Assembly (NCBI GenBank): GCA_031291325.1
Contig: JARLJG010000028.1
Location: 1 to 64,000 of the forward strand
Direction: 5' to 3'
Length of the DNA: 64,000 nt
Source: Burkholderiaceae bacterium
GTDB taxonomy: Bacteria; Pseudomonadota; Gammaproteobacteria; Burkholderiales; Burkholderiaceae_D
Under the pieces are notes generated by a model. It was not told the origin of the DNA. It saw only the letters and a list, made by a program, of their open reading frames with translations, and searched no databases. Of this stretch, positions 31,554 to 42,443 are shown one piece after another (position 1 is the stretch's first letter; each line of letters starts with the position of its first letter). The translations under genes and the position numbers were made by a program.

Positions 31554-33875
31554 ATGGTATTCATAGACAGAAATACTTCACTTAGTAAAATTATCCTTCT
31601 TGCTTTGAGCATGGCGATGGCCTTGTTGTTGAGCGCTTGCGGTGGCGGGGGGGGATCCGCAGGCACCGCGACGGGCGGATCGACGACGACCACCACCCCG
31701 ACAATTACATTGAAGTTGGTAAATTCGAGCGGTGTGGCGACCAACGTGGTGACTGAAAGTGCTCCGCTCACCGGGGAGGCAACAGTGCTGGATGCAACCG
31801 GTGCGCCGATTGCCAATACAGTGGTGACTTTTTCGACCGGCAAGAATTACACAACGCTGACGCCTTCTTCCGCCACCGCCCTGACCAACTCGAAAGGGGT
31901 CGCAACGATCACGCTGACGATAGCCAGTGCGGCGATTGCGCAAACCGAGGGTGGAACCGCCGATGTACTCACTGCCAGCGCTACGCCGTCGAAGACGACC
32001 ATCACTGCCACCGCTGCATTTGCGCTGGGGCCGGATACAAGTACTGCCGTGCCGACAATGACGTTGACGCTGGCAAATTCTAGCGGCACGGCCAGCAACC
32101 TGGTGACCACTTCCAGTCCGCTCACGGCAACGGCAACGGTGCTGGATGCGTCGGGCAATCCGCTTTCCAATGTCTTGGTCAACTTCAAGACTGGGCAAAG
32201 CTATACTACGCTGACGCCTTCTTCGGCTTCCATCCTGACCAATTCGTCGGGAGTGGCAACGATCACATTGTCGGTGGCCAGTCTGTTGGTTGCGGAAACA
32301 GAGGGTGGCACCGGCGATGTGCTCACCGCTAATGCCACATCGGGATCGTCGGTGCTGACTGCGACTGCGCCATTCACACTGGGTTCGACGGCGGTGACGC
32401 TGAGTCTGGCGTCGACCAATGGGGTCACGCTCAACGCTTACGGATCTACCTCGATCAAGGTGAACGTCTCGGCAAACGGTGCGCTCTACACGGCAACGCC
32501 GGTGACCGTCAATTTCAGTTCGGCATGTGTGACCTCCGGCAAGGCAGTAATGGCATCCTCGGCAAACACAGTGAATGGGGTAGCGCAAGTCACCTATACC
32601 GATAATGGATGTAGTTCGACCGATCTTGTCACCATTTCGGTCTCCGGGGCAACCTCCATCACGGATTCCGTGACGGATCAGCAACCGATTTCAGCGTCGA
32701 TCGAATTCTTGTCTGCAACGCCGTCAGACAAAGCGATTGTGATTCAAGGAGCCGGTGGCGTGACCCGTGTGCAAACCGCAACACTGGTTTTCGAGGTACT
32801 GGATACTTACGGCAATCCATTGCCGAACACAACGGTCAATTTCAGCTTATATCCGACTACTGCCGGATTGACTTTGGGGGCGGCTTCTGCCGTGACGGGC
32901 GCCGATGGCAAGGTGACCGTCTCGGTGACTTCCGGTTCGGTGGCAACCTCGTTTAACGTGATTGCCACCCTCGCCCAGACGCCGACAATAACGACAATAT
33001 CAGACACCATCTTGGTGACTACCGGGCCGACGAGTGTATACTCGATTTCGCTGTCGGCATCGCCCAGCCATAACATTGAAGGCTGGGGGTATGACAATGT
33101 TCAAACGACACTGACCATTTTACTTGCCGACCAAAATGGCAACCCCGTTGCGGATGGCACGCCAGTAGTATTTGCGACCGACAGCGGTGCGGTCGGCAGT
33201 TCTGCGGAAGGTGGATGTGTTACTGCCAACGGCGGATGCTCGGTCGTCTTCCGTAGTCAAAATCCGAGATATGCCGTCGGCAACTCTGCGGGGAAAAGGG
33301 CTGGCTTGGCGACAGTGAGTGTATCGACTACTTCCGAGAAGTCTACCTTCACGGGCGCAATGGGAGTGTACTTGAGCGGAAGTGCCGCAACGACTAATTC
33401 TGTGTTAACAGATCAGTCTGGCAATGTCTATAGTCTAACGGGGAGCGGCCCCAGTCTGACAAACGCTACGGTAATTCCGTTGTCGACCTGCGCCGAGACG
33501 TATTTCACGTTGCAACTCAATGACTTGAATAACAATCCGCTGCCGGCTACCACCACCGTAGCCGCTGCGCCGAGTTCGCAAGGAACGACGCCGACGGCAG
33601 TCATGGCGGCGAACAATCCTATCTTCCCAGCCACGGTGACGGATCGGGGTCCGCCCAATAGCACTACTTCCACCCTGGCTACCGTGTCGGGTGCTCAGGG
33701 AAGCGTGCATACCTTTCAATTTTCGCCCGGCGGAACCAGTGGCTCAACGACCGCTTGCAAGACCGTCCTGAATGGGGGCACCGCTGGTGCTGGCACGGGT
33801 CAGATTCAGGTGACTATAACGACGCCAAAAGGTATTGTGAGCCTAATCAATGTTAATTTTACTTACCCTATGTAA
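31554..33875 (+). CDS. Large lipoprotein with repeated bacterial Ig-like (Big_1/invasin-type) domains
   Basis: Lipobox LLLSACGGGGGS; two tandem ~115-aa repeats (ITLKLVNSSGVATNVV... / MTLTLANSSGTASNLV...) plus further Ig-like blocks. Confidence 0.8.
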   Translation: MVFIDRNTSLSKIILLALSMAMALLLSACGGGGGSAGTATGGSTTTTTPTITLKLVNSSGVATNVVTESAPLTGEATVLDATGAPIANTVVTFSTGKNYTTLTPSSATALTNSKGVATITLTIASAAIAQTEGGTADVLTASATPSKTTITATAAFALGPDTSTAVPTMTLTLANSSGTASNLVTTSSPLTATATVLDASGNPLSNVLVNFKTGQSYTTLTPSSASILTNSSGVATITLSVASLLVAETEGGTGDVLTANATSGSSVLTATAPFTLGSTAVTLSLASTNGVTLNAYGSTSIKVNVSANGALYTATPVTVNFSSACVTSGKAVMASSANTVNGVAQVTYTDNGCSSTDLVTISVSGATSITDSVTDQQPISASIEFLSATPSDKAIVIQGAGGVTRVQTATLVFEVLDTYGNPLPNTTVNFSLYPTTAGLTLGAASAVTGADGKVTVSVTSGSVATSFNVIATLAQTPTITTISDTILVTTGPTSVYSISLSASPSHNIEGWGYDNVQTTLTILLADQNGNPVADGTPVVFATDSGAVGSSAEGGCVTANGGCSVVFRSQNPRYAVGNSAGKRAGLATVSVSTTSEKSTFTGAMGVYLSGSAATTNSVLTDQSGNVYSLTGSGPSLTNATVIPLSTCAETYFTLQLNDLNNNPLPATTTVAAAPSSQGTTPTAVMAANNPIFPATVTDRGPPNSTTSTLATVSGAQGSVHTFQFSPGGTSGSTTACKTVLNGGTAGAGTGQIQVTITTPKGIVSLINVNFTYPM

Positions 33876-33903
33876 TCAGGTCCCAAAATAGAATGCGCCG
33901 GAA

Positions 33904-35577
33904 TTGAATGCACAGGAAAACATTTTTTTGGTAGGTCTGATGGGCGCGGGCAAGACCACGGTCGGGCGCGCGCTGGCAAAGAAGCTTGACAAGCGGTTTA
34001 TCGATTCCGATCACGAGATCGAGGCGCGCACCGGCGCTTCGATCCCGTTGATTTTTGAAATCGAGGGCGAGGCCAGCTTTCGTCAGCGTGAGGCCGAAGT
34101 CATCCACGATTTGACCGCGCAGCAAGGGATCGTGCTGGCGACCGGCGGCGGCGCGGTATTGCGCAAGGAAAACCGCGACGCGCTCAAGGCGCACGGCACG
34201 GTCATTTATCTGCGTGCCAGCGTCAACCATATTCTGCAACGCACCGGCCGCGACAAAAATCGGCCTTTGCTGCAAACCGCCGATCCGCGCCGGCGCCTGG
34301 AAGAACTGACGCTGGAGCGTGAACCCTTATATAGCGAAGTGGCGGATATCGTCGTCGAAACCGGTCGACCCAATATCGCGGTGCTGGTGCAAACCATACT
34401 CGCGCAGTTGGAGAATCTGGAACAACGCGCGCCCAAGTCAAACACATTGAATACCGTTATGGCGAACGACTTATCGAAGAAAGAAATGGCGCCGCCGCGC
34501 ACGATCGAAGTCGCGCTGGGCGAGCGCAGCTACCCGATTAGCATCGGCCCAGGCTTGCTGTCCGACCCGAGCCTGTGCGCTCGCCACATTGCCGGCAGCC
34601 GCGTTGCCGTCGTTACCAACACCACGGTCGGGCCCTTGTATTTGGCGCAATTGACCGAGACCCTGCAGAGCGCCGGCAAGCAGGTGACGGCGATCGTCTT
34701 GCCGGACGGCGAAGAGGAAAAAAACTGGGCCGGCTTGATGTTGATTTTCGATGCCCTGTTGCGCGAACAATGCGACCGCAAGACCACTCTGGTGGCGTTG
34801 GGCGGCGGCGTGGTCGGCGACATGACCGGTTTTGCCGCCGCCAGCTATATGCGCGGCGTGCCGTTCATCCAGGTGCCGACGACTTTGCTGGCGCAAGTCG
34901 ATTCCTCGGTCGGCGGCAAGACCGGCATCAACCATCCGCTCGGCAAGAACATGATCGGCGCGTTTTACCAGCCGCAGGCAGTGATCGCCGATACCGCCAC
35001 GCTCGATACGCTGCCTGCGCGCGAATTGGCGGCGGGCCTGGCGGAAGTCATCAAGCACGGCGCGATCATCGATGCCGAATTTTTCACCTGGATCGAGGCC
35101 AATATCGCGCAACTGGTTGCCAGGGAACCGCAGGCGATCGCGCATGCGATCCAACGCTCGTGCGAGATCAAGGCCGACGTGGTGCGCCAGGACGAGCGCG
35201 AAGGCGGCTTGCGGGCCATCCTCAACTTCGGCCACACCTTCGCCCACGCAATCGAATCCGGGATGGGTTACGGCGTCTGGCTGCATGGCGAAGCGGTCGG
35301 CTGCGGGATGGTCATGGCCGCCGATTTGTCGCAGCGTCTGGGTTTCATCGATGCGGCGACCAAGGAGCGGGTGCGCGCGCTGGTGCAAGCCGCCGGCTTG
35401 CCGGTGGTAGCACCCGATCTGGGCGAGGCGCGCTGGCTGGAATTGATGCAAGTCGATAAAAAGAATGAAGGCGGGCAGATCAAGTTCATCCTGCTCAAGC
35501 CGCTCGGCACTGCGCTCATCACCACTGTCGCGCCAGAGGTATTGCGCGAAACCCTGCAAGCCTGCATTCTGCCCTAG
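33904..35577 (+). CDS. aroKB: Shikimate kinase / 3-dehydroquinate synthase fused in one ORF
   Basis: AroK part [23 protein letters not shown] through ~175 aa, then AroB part ([41 protein letters not shown]) with no stop between; TTG start. Confidence 0.85.
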   Translation: MNAQENIFLVGLMGAGKTTVGRALAKKLDKRFIDSDHEIEARTGASIPLIFEIEGEASFRQREAEVIHDLTAQQGIVLATGGGAVLRKENRDALKAHGTVIYLRASVNHILQRTGRDKNRPLLQTADPRRRLEELTLEREPLYSEVADIVVETGRPNIAVLVQTILAQLENLEQRAPKSNTLNTVMANDLSKKEMAPPRTIEVALGERSYPISIGPGLLSDPSLCARHIAGSRVAVVTNTTVGPLYLAQLTETLQSAGKQVTAIVLPDGEEEKNWAGLMLIFDALLREQCDRKTTLVALGGGVVGDMTGFAAASYMRGVPFIQVPTTLLAQVDSSVGGKTGINHPLGKNMIGAFYQPQAVIADTATLDTLPARELAAGLAEVIKHGAIIDAEFFTWIEANIAQLVAREPQAIAHAIQRSCEIKADVVRQDEREGGLRAILNFGHTFAHAIESGMGYGVWLHGEAVGCGMVMAADLSQRLGFIDAATKERVRALVQAAGLPVVAPDLGEARWLELMQVDKKNEGGQIKFILLKPLGTALITTVAPEVLRETLQACILP

Positions 35578-35584
35578 CGCCACG

Positions 35585-36721
35585 ATGAATCTGGAAGCCT
35601 ATCTCGCCCCCTACGCCGCGCATTCGGCAGACACACGGGGGCGGCGGTTTCCCGAGGCGGCGCCGGCGTCGCGCAGCGAGTTTCAGCGCGACCGCGACCG
35701 CATCGTCCACTCCACCGCCTTTCGCCGGCTCGAATACAAGACCCAGGTATTCGTCAACCATGAAGGCGACCTGTTTCGCACGCGCCTGACGCACAGCATC
35801 GAGGTCGCGCAAATCGCCCGCTCGGCGGCGCGCAACCTGCGCCTGAACGAAGACTTGGTGGAGGCGATTTCGCTGGCGCACGACCTCGGACATACGCCTT
35901 TCGGCCACGCCGGGCAAGATGCGCTCAATGCCTGCATGAAAGAATACGGCGGCTTCGAGCACAACCTTCAGAGCCTGCGCGTAGTCGATGCGCTAGAGGA
36001 GCGCTATGGCGCGTTCGATGGTTTGAACCTGGTGTTCGAGACGCGCGAAGGCATCCTCAAGCATTGCTCGCTGGCCAATGCCGCCAAGCTCGGCGATGTC
36101 GGCCAGCGCTTCATCGACAAGACGCAGCCGTCGCTGGAGGCGCAACTGGCCAATCTGGCCGACGAGATCGCCTACAACAATCACGACATCGACGATGGAT
36201 TAAGGTCGGGCTTGCTCAGTACCGAGCAACTCGATCAGATCGACTTTTACGGTCGCCATCGGCGCCAGGTGGAGATCGCCTATCCGGGCATCGGCGGGCG
36301 GCGCGCGATTCATGAAACGATACGCGGCATGATCAATGCGCTGATCGTCGATCTGATTACCACCTCGGAACAGCATATCGAAGCCGCGCATCTGCAAACG
36401 ATCGACGATGTCAGGCAGGCCGGGCCGCTGATTCGTTTTTCAGACGCGATGGCGGCGGATGCGGCCTTGTTGAAACGCTTCCTGTACGAAAATCTGTATC
36501 GGCACTATCAAGTCAATCGCATGACCAGCAAGGCGCGCCGCATCGTCAGCGAGTTATTTACCGCCTTCATGCAGGAACCCAAGCTGTTGGCGCCGAATTA
36601 TCTGGATGCGTCAGGCAACCCGGCGCAACAGGCGCGCAAGATCGCCGACTACATCGCCGGCATGACCGATCGCTACGCGATCCGCGAACACCGGCGCTTG
36701 TTTCTGGTCGACGAAATTTAG
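35585..36721 (+). CDS. dgt: Deoxyguanosinetriphosphate triphosphohydrolase-like protein (HD domain)
   Basis: [47 protein letters not shown]. Confidence 0.92.
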   Translation: MNLEAYLAPYAAHSADTRGRRFPEAAPASRSEFQRDRDRIVHSTAFRRLEYKTQVFVNHEGDLFRTRLTHSIEVAQIARSAARNLRLNEDLVEAISLAHDLGHTPFGHAGQDALNACMKEYGGFEHNLQSLRVVDALEERYGAFDGLNLVFETREGILKHCSLANAAKLGDVGQRFIDKTQPSLEAQLANLADEIAYNNHDIDDGLRSGLLSTEQLDQIDFYGRHRRQVEIAYPGIGGRRAIHETIRGMINALIVDLITTSEQHIEAAHLQTIDDVRQAGPLIRFSDAMAADAALLKRFLYENLYRHYQVNRMTSKARRIVSELFTAFMQEPKLLAPNYLDASGNPAQQARKIADYIAGMTDRYAIREHRRLFLVDEI

Positions 36722-36722
36722 C

Positions 36723-37814
36723 TCAATTCAGATCGCGCAGCGGATGCGCATGCGCCGGCCAGGGCGGTGCAAAGAACGACGCCACCAATTCGTCGCTCAC
36801 ATCGGCCAGTTGCGCCGGATTCCATTGCGGCGCGTTATCCTTGTCGATCACCAGTGCGCGCACGCCTTCGAGGATTTCGCGCTGCTCGAAACAGCGCCGC
36901 ACCACGCCGCGTTCCAGGCGCAGGCAATCGGCGACCTGCAGCGTGCTGCCGCGCTTCAACAATTCCAGTGTCACACACATCATCAGCGGCGAGCGCTTGT
37001 GTTGCGCCGCCAGGATTTTCTGCGCAAACGGCGCGCTGTCGGCGCTCAGCGAGGCAATGATCGCCGGCACCGACGCGTGCGCAAAATGCCGATCGATCGC
37101 CGCGCGATTCTTTGCCAATGCGCAGTTGGCAACGTCGATCTCGGTTTGAAACGCTGCCGCAAAATTCAGAATCGCCTGCCGTAGCCCATTCCCGACATGA
37201 TCTGCGATCAATGCATTCAATGCCGAAATTTGCGCGGACGGAATATAAATATCCGCCAAGCCGGCATGGATCGCATCGGCAGCGCCTATCGTGTCGCCGA
37301 TAATGCCGAGATAATTGCCGATCTGGCCGGGCGTGCGCGGCAGGAAATAGCTGCCGCCGACATCGGGAAACAAGCCGATATTGACCTCCGGCATCGCCAT
37401 CTTGGTGCGCTCGGTGACGATGCGCAATTGCGTGCCATTGCCGCTTTGGGAAATGCCCATGCCGCCGCCCATCACCACGCCATCCATCAACGCAATATAC
37501 GGCTTGGGGAAATGATGGATCAAATGATTCAGTGCGTACTCTTCGCTAAAGAAATCTTCCAAAAGGGCGCTGCCGCCCGCCGGGGTCGCCTGCCCGGCAT
37601 CATAGAAAAAGCGGATATCGCCGCCGGCGCAAAACGCCTTTTCGCTGCTGCTGCGGATGACGACGGCATCGATGGCCGCATCGGCGCGCCAGGACAGCAA
37701 TGTGCGCGTCAGCTCCCTGATCATTTGCAGCGACAACGAATTGAGCGCTTTCGGGCGGTCCAGCGTCAGGATGCCGGTATGGTGGACGATTTCGCTGCGG
37801 ATGTAGTCGGTCAT
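36723..37814 (-). CDS. Enoyl-CoA hydratase/isomerase family protein, 3-hydroxyisobutyryl-CoA hydrolase-like
   Basis: LDRPKALNSLSLQMIREL, CAGGDIRFFYDAG, MGGGMGISQSG, FPDVGGSYFLPR. Confidence 0.88.
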   Translation of the reverse strand: MTDYIRSEIVHHTGILTLDRPKALNSLSLQMIRELTRTLLSWRADAAIDAVVIRSSSEKAFCAGGDIRFFYDAGQATPAGGSALLEDFFSEEYALNHLIHHFPKPYIALMDGVVMGGGMGISQSGNGTQLRIVTERTKMAMPEVNIGLFPDVGGSYFLPRTPGQIGNYLGIIGDTIGAADAIHAGLADIYIPSAQISALNALIADHVGNGLRQAILNFAAAFQTEIDVANCALAKNRAAIDRHFAHASVPAIIASLSADSAPFAQKILAAQHKRSPLMMCVTLELLKRGSTLQVADCLRLERGVVRRCFEQREILEGVRALVIDKDNAPQWNPAQLADVSDELVASFFAPPWPAHAHPLRDLN

Positions 37815-37869
37815 GGTGCGATTGGGCTGAAAGGGAAATCAGCATTTTAACGGTTAACCGTCGGCAATG

Positions 37870-37895
37870 AAAAAGGGCGCATGGAGAATGCGCCC
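37870..37895 (-). terminator. Rho-independent terminator downstream of hpf
   Basis: Minus strand GGGCGCAT-TCTCC-ATGCGCCC-TTTTT. Confidence 0.85.
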
Positions 37896-38014
37896 TGTGT
37901 CCCTGCCGGGACGAGTGCCCGCTTGCAATCGGGCACCGGTGCAACGGGAATCGATGCATTGCTTCCCTGTCACACCTGGCAATCACGCGCCGAGTTGTTC
38001 GGCAAACACGCAGA

Positions 38015-38371
38015 TCAAGTAGCGACGGCCGCCACTACTGGCTCAGGCATGTGTTTGATTGCTTCGTGTTGATGATCCTGGATTTTGCTTTTGTGCTTGA
38101 CGACTTGCCTGTCAAGCTTATCGATCAGGCTATCGATGGCGGCGTACAAATCCTCCGCAATGCTTTCTGCGTGCAAATCCTTTCCTCTAATATGCAGGTT
38201 GATTTCCGCTTTTTGTCGCTTCTCTTTCTCGGGGAGCTTATCGACGGTCAGGATGACCGCAATATCAATGACATGATCGAAGTGGCGTTTGATGCGTACC
38301 AGCTTGCTTTCTACGTATTCACGGATGGCTGGAGTCAATTCGAGGTGATGTCCACTGATGGTGAGATTCAT
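38015..38371 (-). CDS. hpf: Ribosome hibernation promoting factor (long-range sigma-54 modulation type)
   Basis: [32 protein letters not shown]; internal ATG; downstream of rpoN. Confidence 0.93.
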   Translation of the reverse strand: MNLTISGHHLELTPAIREYVESKLVRIKRHFDHVIDIAVILTVDKLPEKEKRQKAEINLHIRGKDLHAESIAEDLYAAIDSLIDKLDRQVVKHKSKIQDHQHEAIKHMPEPVVAAVAT

Positions 38372-38461
38372 ACGCGCTCCTTTGGATTGCGTTACTGGAG
38401 GTTCGCAACAGCGCTTTAAAATTTGCCTGCCGAGAACACAGCAACAAATACACTGCAAAAA

Positions 38462-39928
38462 CTACAAAGCCTTACGCAGACTGACCGGCGGGATTTTCAG
38501 CGCTTCCCGGTATTTGGCAACGGTGCGTCGTGCCACCACCATGCCTTGTTCCGCCAACATGTCCGCTATCTTGCTGTCAGAGAATGGATTTTTCGAGTCT
38601 TCCGCTCCTATCAGTTGTTTAATCAGCGCCCGTATCGCCGTCGACGATGCTTCGCCGCCCGCTTCGGTGGCGACATGGCTGCCGAAAAAATACTTCAATT
38701 CAAACATGCCGTGCGGGGTCAGCATGTATTTCTGCGTGGTGACACGAGAAATGGTGCTTTCGTGTAATCCTAGTGTATCAGCTATTTCGCGCAAGACAAG
38801 TGGGCGCATGGCGACCGCCCCATGCGAGAAAAAATTTCGTTGCCGTTCAACAATCGCTTGTGCAACGCGCAAAATCGTGTCGAAGCGTTGCCGCATGTTC
38901 TTGATCAGCCATTTCGCCTCTTGCAACTGCGAAGTGAGCGAACCTTCGCCTTTGCTTTGCTTCAAGATATTGGCATACATGGCATTGACCCGCAGACGCG
39001 GCATCACATCGTGATTCAACATCACTTGCCAGCCATTCTTTGTTTTTTTAACAATAACATCGGGCACCACATAATCCGACGTGCCGCTGCCGAATTCAGC
39101 GCCCGGATGCGGATTGCATAGGCGAATCACCGCTTGCGCCTCGCGCAAGTCTTCGTCGTCGCAATTGAATGCCTTCTTCAGCTTGTTGAAATCGCGCTGG
39201 GCGAACAGCGTCAAATGCTGCTCGACGATCTGCAAGGCCAGGCGGCGCGTCACCATGGGGATTTTCGGCAGGCGTTTGACTTGCAGCGCCAGGCATTCGA
39301 CGGCATTGCGGGCGCCCACGCCGGGCGGATCGAAGTTTTGCAGTAGCGCCAGCGCAATCGACAATTCGTCGATGTCGATTTCCAACTCTTCGGGCAGGCG
39401 CGCGTGGATTTCTTCCAGCGATTCGGTCAGGTAACCGTTGTCGTCCAACGCATCGATGACCAACTCCAGCAAGGCACGGTCGCGCGGCTCGCGCACGGTG
39501 ACCCGCATCTGTTCCAGCAAATGCTCGCGCAGCGTGGTTTCATGCGCGCCCAACTGCGGTCGGCCGTCGTCGTCGTCCGGGCTTTTCGACGAGCGCGGGA
39601 CGTCGTCGAAGGTCCAATCGGACTGTTCGCCTTCGCCTGCCGGCGCAGCGTCGGTGGTTTCAAAACTTTCCTCGCTGGCTGGCGCCGGTGTCTCGGCGAC
39701 CGTGCCTTCGGAGGGAGTGCCGGCGGCGCCGAGCGCGCCGTCGGCCAACAGCCGCACCGAATGATCGAGCGGGTCGTCCAGCCGTTCAAGCAGCGGATTG
39801 TCGGACAGGATCTGTTCGAGCTCCTGGTGCAATTCCAGCGTCGACAATTGCAGCAGACGGATCGATTGCTGCAATTGCGGGGTCAGCGCCAGGTGCTGGG
39901 AAATGCGAAGTTGGAGGCTTTGTTTCAT
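38462..39928 (-). CDS. rpoN: RNA polymerase sigma-54 factor
   Basis: [29 protein letters not shown]... [14 protein letters not shown] (RpoN box). Confidence 0.97.
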   Translation of the reverse strand: MKQSLQLRISQHLALTPQLQQSIRLLQLSTLELHQELEQILSDNPLLERLDDPLDHSVRLLADGALGAAGTPSEGTVAETPAPASEESFETTDAAPAGEGEQSDWTFDDVPRSSKSPDDDDGRPQLGAHETTLREHLLEQMRVTVREPRDRALLELVIDALDDNGYLTESLEEIHARLPEELEIDIDELSIALALLQNFDPPGVGARNAVECLALQVKRLPKIPMVTRRLALQIVEQHLTLFAQRDFNKLKKAFNCDDEDLREAQAVIRLCNPHPGAEFGSGTSDYVVPDVIVKKTKNGWQVMLNHDVMPRLRVNAMYANILKQSKGEGSLTSQLQEAKWLIKNMRQRFDTILRVAQAIVERQRNFFSHGAVAMRPLVLREIADTLGLHESTISRVTTQKYMLTPHGMFELKYFFGSHVATEAGGEASSTAIRALIKQLIGAEDSKNPFSDSKIADMLAEQGMVVARRTVAKYREALKIPPVSLRKAL

Positions 39929-39946
39929 AGGGATAGTGTGCGTCCG

Positions 39947-40687
39947 CTACATGCGGAAGTGCTCTCCCAGGTAAACGCGCCGCACCGACTCGTTGGCGAT
40001 GATGTCGTCGGGACGGCCACTGGCCAGCACCGAGCCTTGATTGATGATGTAGGCGCGGTCGCAGATGCCCAGCGTCTCGCGCACGTTGTGGTCGGTAATC
40101 AACACACCGATGCCGCGCTCCTTCAAGAAGCGCACGATGCGCTGGATCTCGATCACCGCAATCGGGTCGACCCCTGCGAACGGCTCGTCGAGCAGCACGA
40201 AGCGCGGATTGGTTGCTAGAGCACGTGCAATCTCGACGCGCCGCCGCTCGCCGCCGGACAAGGACAAGGCCTGGTTTTCGCGCAATTTTTCGATTTGCAA
40301 ATCCGCCAGCAAGGTATCGAGGCGCTCGTTCAGGCGTGCCTTGGTCAGCGGCTTGCCGTCTTCGCGCTGCAATTCCAATACCGCGCGGATGTTGTCCTCG
40401 ACCGTCAGCTTGCGAAATACCGACGCTTCCTGCGGCAGGTAGGACAAGCCTAATACCGCGCGCCGGTGGATAGGCAGGCGCGAAATGCCGACGCCGTCGA
40501 GCGTGATTTCGCCGCCGTCCGACGGCACCAGGCCGACGATCATGTAAAACGACGTGGTCTTGCCGGCGCCGTTCGGCCCCAGCAAGCCGACCACCTCGCC
40601 GCTTGCCACGTCCAGCGATACGTCATGCACGACTTGGCGCGCGCCATAGGTCTTTTGCAGGCCGCGAACGATCAGAGTGCTGCCCAT
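39947..40687 (-). CDS. lptB: LPS export ABC transporter ATP-binding protein LptB
   Basis: Walker A GPNGAGKTTSFYMIVGL, LSGGERRRVEIARALA; adjacent to lptA and rpoN. Confidence 0.97.
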   Translation of the reverse strand: MGSTLIVRGLQKTYGARQVVHDVSLDVASGEVVGLLGPNGAGKTTSFYMIVGLVPSDGGEITLDGVGISRLPIHRRAVLGLSYLPQEASVFRKLTVEDNIRAVLELQREDGKPLTKARLNERLDTLLADLQIEKLRENQALSLSGGERRRVEIARALATNPRFVLLDEPFAGVDPIAVIEIQRIVRFLKERGIGVLITDHNVRETLGICDRAYIINQGSVLASGRPDDIIANESVRRVYLGEHFRM

Positions 40688-41254
40688 CTATTTATTGTCC
40701 TTGGCGTCAGGATGATTGTGCGGTTGAATCACGACTTTCACGCGGCCTTCGCCGGGCTTGCTTTCGCCGCTCTCGTTATTGGCGCCGGTAATCACTTCGC
40801 TTTGGCCGTTGTAGGAAAGGTAAGCGCCGGTGGCGTCGTCGGTGATTTTGGTGCCGGTCAGGCGCCGCACCTTGGCATTCGAGAAAAGCTTCGATACCGA
40901 GGTCTTTTGATCGTAGGTAATCTTGTCGCTGGCCTCGCCCTCCATCCACAGGTCGGGCCCGCCGTCGCGCTTTTGCCGCATCGTTGCCAAGCCGCCCGCT
41001 GGCGCGTACAGGGTGGCGAATTCCCAGCCGTCGGGCGAGGTGGTCACAACCAGCTTGGTTCCCTTCAGGATCAAGGTTCCCTGGATCAGGACGACGTTGC
41101 CGGTAAACGTCTTGATTTGCTTGATGTCGTCATCTTCGCTCTTGATGGCGGAGATTTCGATTTGTTTTTCCGAATCCGCTTTCTCGGCGTACGCATTGCC
41201 GGCCAGCAGAAGGTGAAGCGCGATCGATATGCAGAAGGTAAGCCGATATTTCAT
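40688..41254 (-). CDS. lptA: LPS transport periplasmic protein LptA
   Basis: MKYRLTFCISIALHLLLAGNAYAEKADSEKQIEI; OstA-like. Confidence 0.93.
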   Translation of the reverse strand: MKYRLTFCISIALHLLLAGNAYAEKADSEKQIEISAIKSEDDDIKQIKTFTGNVVLIQGTLILKGTKLVVTTSPDGWEFATLYAPAGGLATMRQKRDGGPDLWMEGEASDKITYDQKTSVSKLFSNAKVRRLTGTKITDDATGAYLSYNGQSEVITGANNESGESKPGEGRVKVVIQPHNHPDAKDNK

Positions 41255-41307
41255 GTTTGGACTCTTTGATAATGAGTGGCTAAACGTTCGAGTTAAGGTT
41301 TCCAGGT

Positions 41308-41904
41308 TCAATGCTTATGTGCTTGAATGACGATGTGGGAGTTGCGCGCCAACGTCGACATCATGGTCGCATTGTTGGCATAAAAATCCTCGCCGGTCAG
41401 CACCGTCGTGCCTTGCGTGATGACCACCGGACGGTCGGTGCGCATGATGTCGTCGTCGGGGAAGAAGCGCATGTACTCCGACGTCAAATGAAAATGCGGC
41501 GCGAATTTCGATTCGGGACGATCGGCTTGCACGTCGTCGTACATCTGCACGTCGCTGGCGTCGCTATTGGCGGTGCCGCGCTGCGCGCGCATCGTCATCG
41601 CAGGCCGATCGACGCTCAGGGTCTTGACCACGGGCAGATCGATCAGGTAACTGTCTTCCTTCGGAAAATGCGTAAGCTTCACGCCGGTAATCGAATAGCG
41701 CGCCTGCCCGGTCACAGCGGTGCGCACGAAGTTGAAATTCTCCACGAAATAGTCCGGGTCGGAACGCGCCGTATCCGACGCCCCATGATTTATCCCGTGC
41801 CGCAACACATCGCGCAGCCATAGCGCGCTGCCGGAAGCCAGGGCCAGCGACAACAACATCAACGCCACCAGGCGTAGCCGGCCTGACGAGAGCATGTCGT
41901 TCAT
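41308..41904 (-). CDS. lptC: LPS export protein LptC
   Basis: MNDMLSSGRLRLVALMLLSL start; single TM, between lptA and kdsC. Confidence 0.92.
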   Translation of the reverse strand: MNDMLSSGRLRLVALMLLSLALASGSALWLRDVLRHGINHGASDTARSDPDYFVENFNFVRTAVTGQARYSITGVKLTHFPKEDSYLIDLPVVKTLSVDRPAMTMRAQRGTANSDASDVQMYDDVQADRPESKFAPHFHLTSEYMRFFPDDDIMRTDRPVVITQGTTVLTGEDFYANNATMMSTLARNSHIVIQAHKH

Positions 41905-42443
41905 CGCAGATACGGCGCCAGCGCCGCCTCGTAGTTGCCCTGCGCGCGCAAGATGAAGTCGCACAGTTCGCGCACCGCGCCGCCGCCGCCGCCGGCTGCC
42001 GTCACGTAGTGGACCCGCGTGCGCACCTCGGGGTGCGCATTCGGCACGCTGGCGGCAAAGCCGACCTGCGTCAAGACCGGCAGATCGATCCAGTCGTCGC
42101 CGACAAAACCGCACTCTGCTGCCGCTATCCCCGTGCGCGCCAGCAAATCCTCGAAGCCCGTGCGCTTGTCATGCACACCTTGCAACACGTGTTCGATACC
42201 GAGCTCGGCTGCGCGCCGGGCGACGATCTCCGATTTACGCGCAGTGACGATGGCAGTGCCGACGCCGGATTGCTGCAGCAACCTGATGCCGAGGCCGTCC
42301 AGCACGTTGAAGCTCTTGACGACCTCACCTTCGGCGCCGTATTGCAGGCTGCCGTCGGTCAGGATGCCGTCGACATCGAAGATCATCAGGCGGATACGCG
42401 CAGCGCGGGCGCGGGCATCGGCTCGCATCGCGTCGCTCATCAA
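41901..42443 (-). CDS. kdsC: 3-deoxy-D-manno-octulosonate 8-phosphate phosphatase
   Basis: LMIFDVDGILTDGSLQYGAEGE, FVGDDWIDLPVL. Confidence 0.95.
   Translation of the reverse strand: MMSDAMRADARARAARIRLMIFDVDGILTDGSLQYGAEGEVVKSFNVLDGLGIRLLQQSGVGTAIVTARKSEIVARRAAELGIEHVLQGVHDKRTGFEDLLARTGIAAAECGFVGDDWIDLPVLTQVGFAASVPNAHPEVRTRVHYVTAAGGGGGAVRELCDFILRAQGNYEAALAPYLR

Noticed and set aside
31578-32684. 368-aa minus-strand ORF opposite the Ig-like lipoprotein
   Set aside because: Arg/His/Cys-rich shadow ORF; the sense frame has signal peptide, lipobox and repeats.
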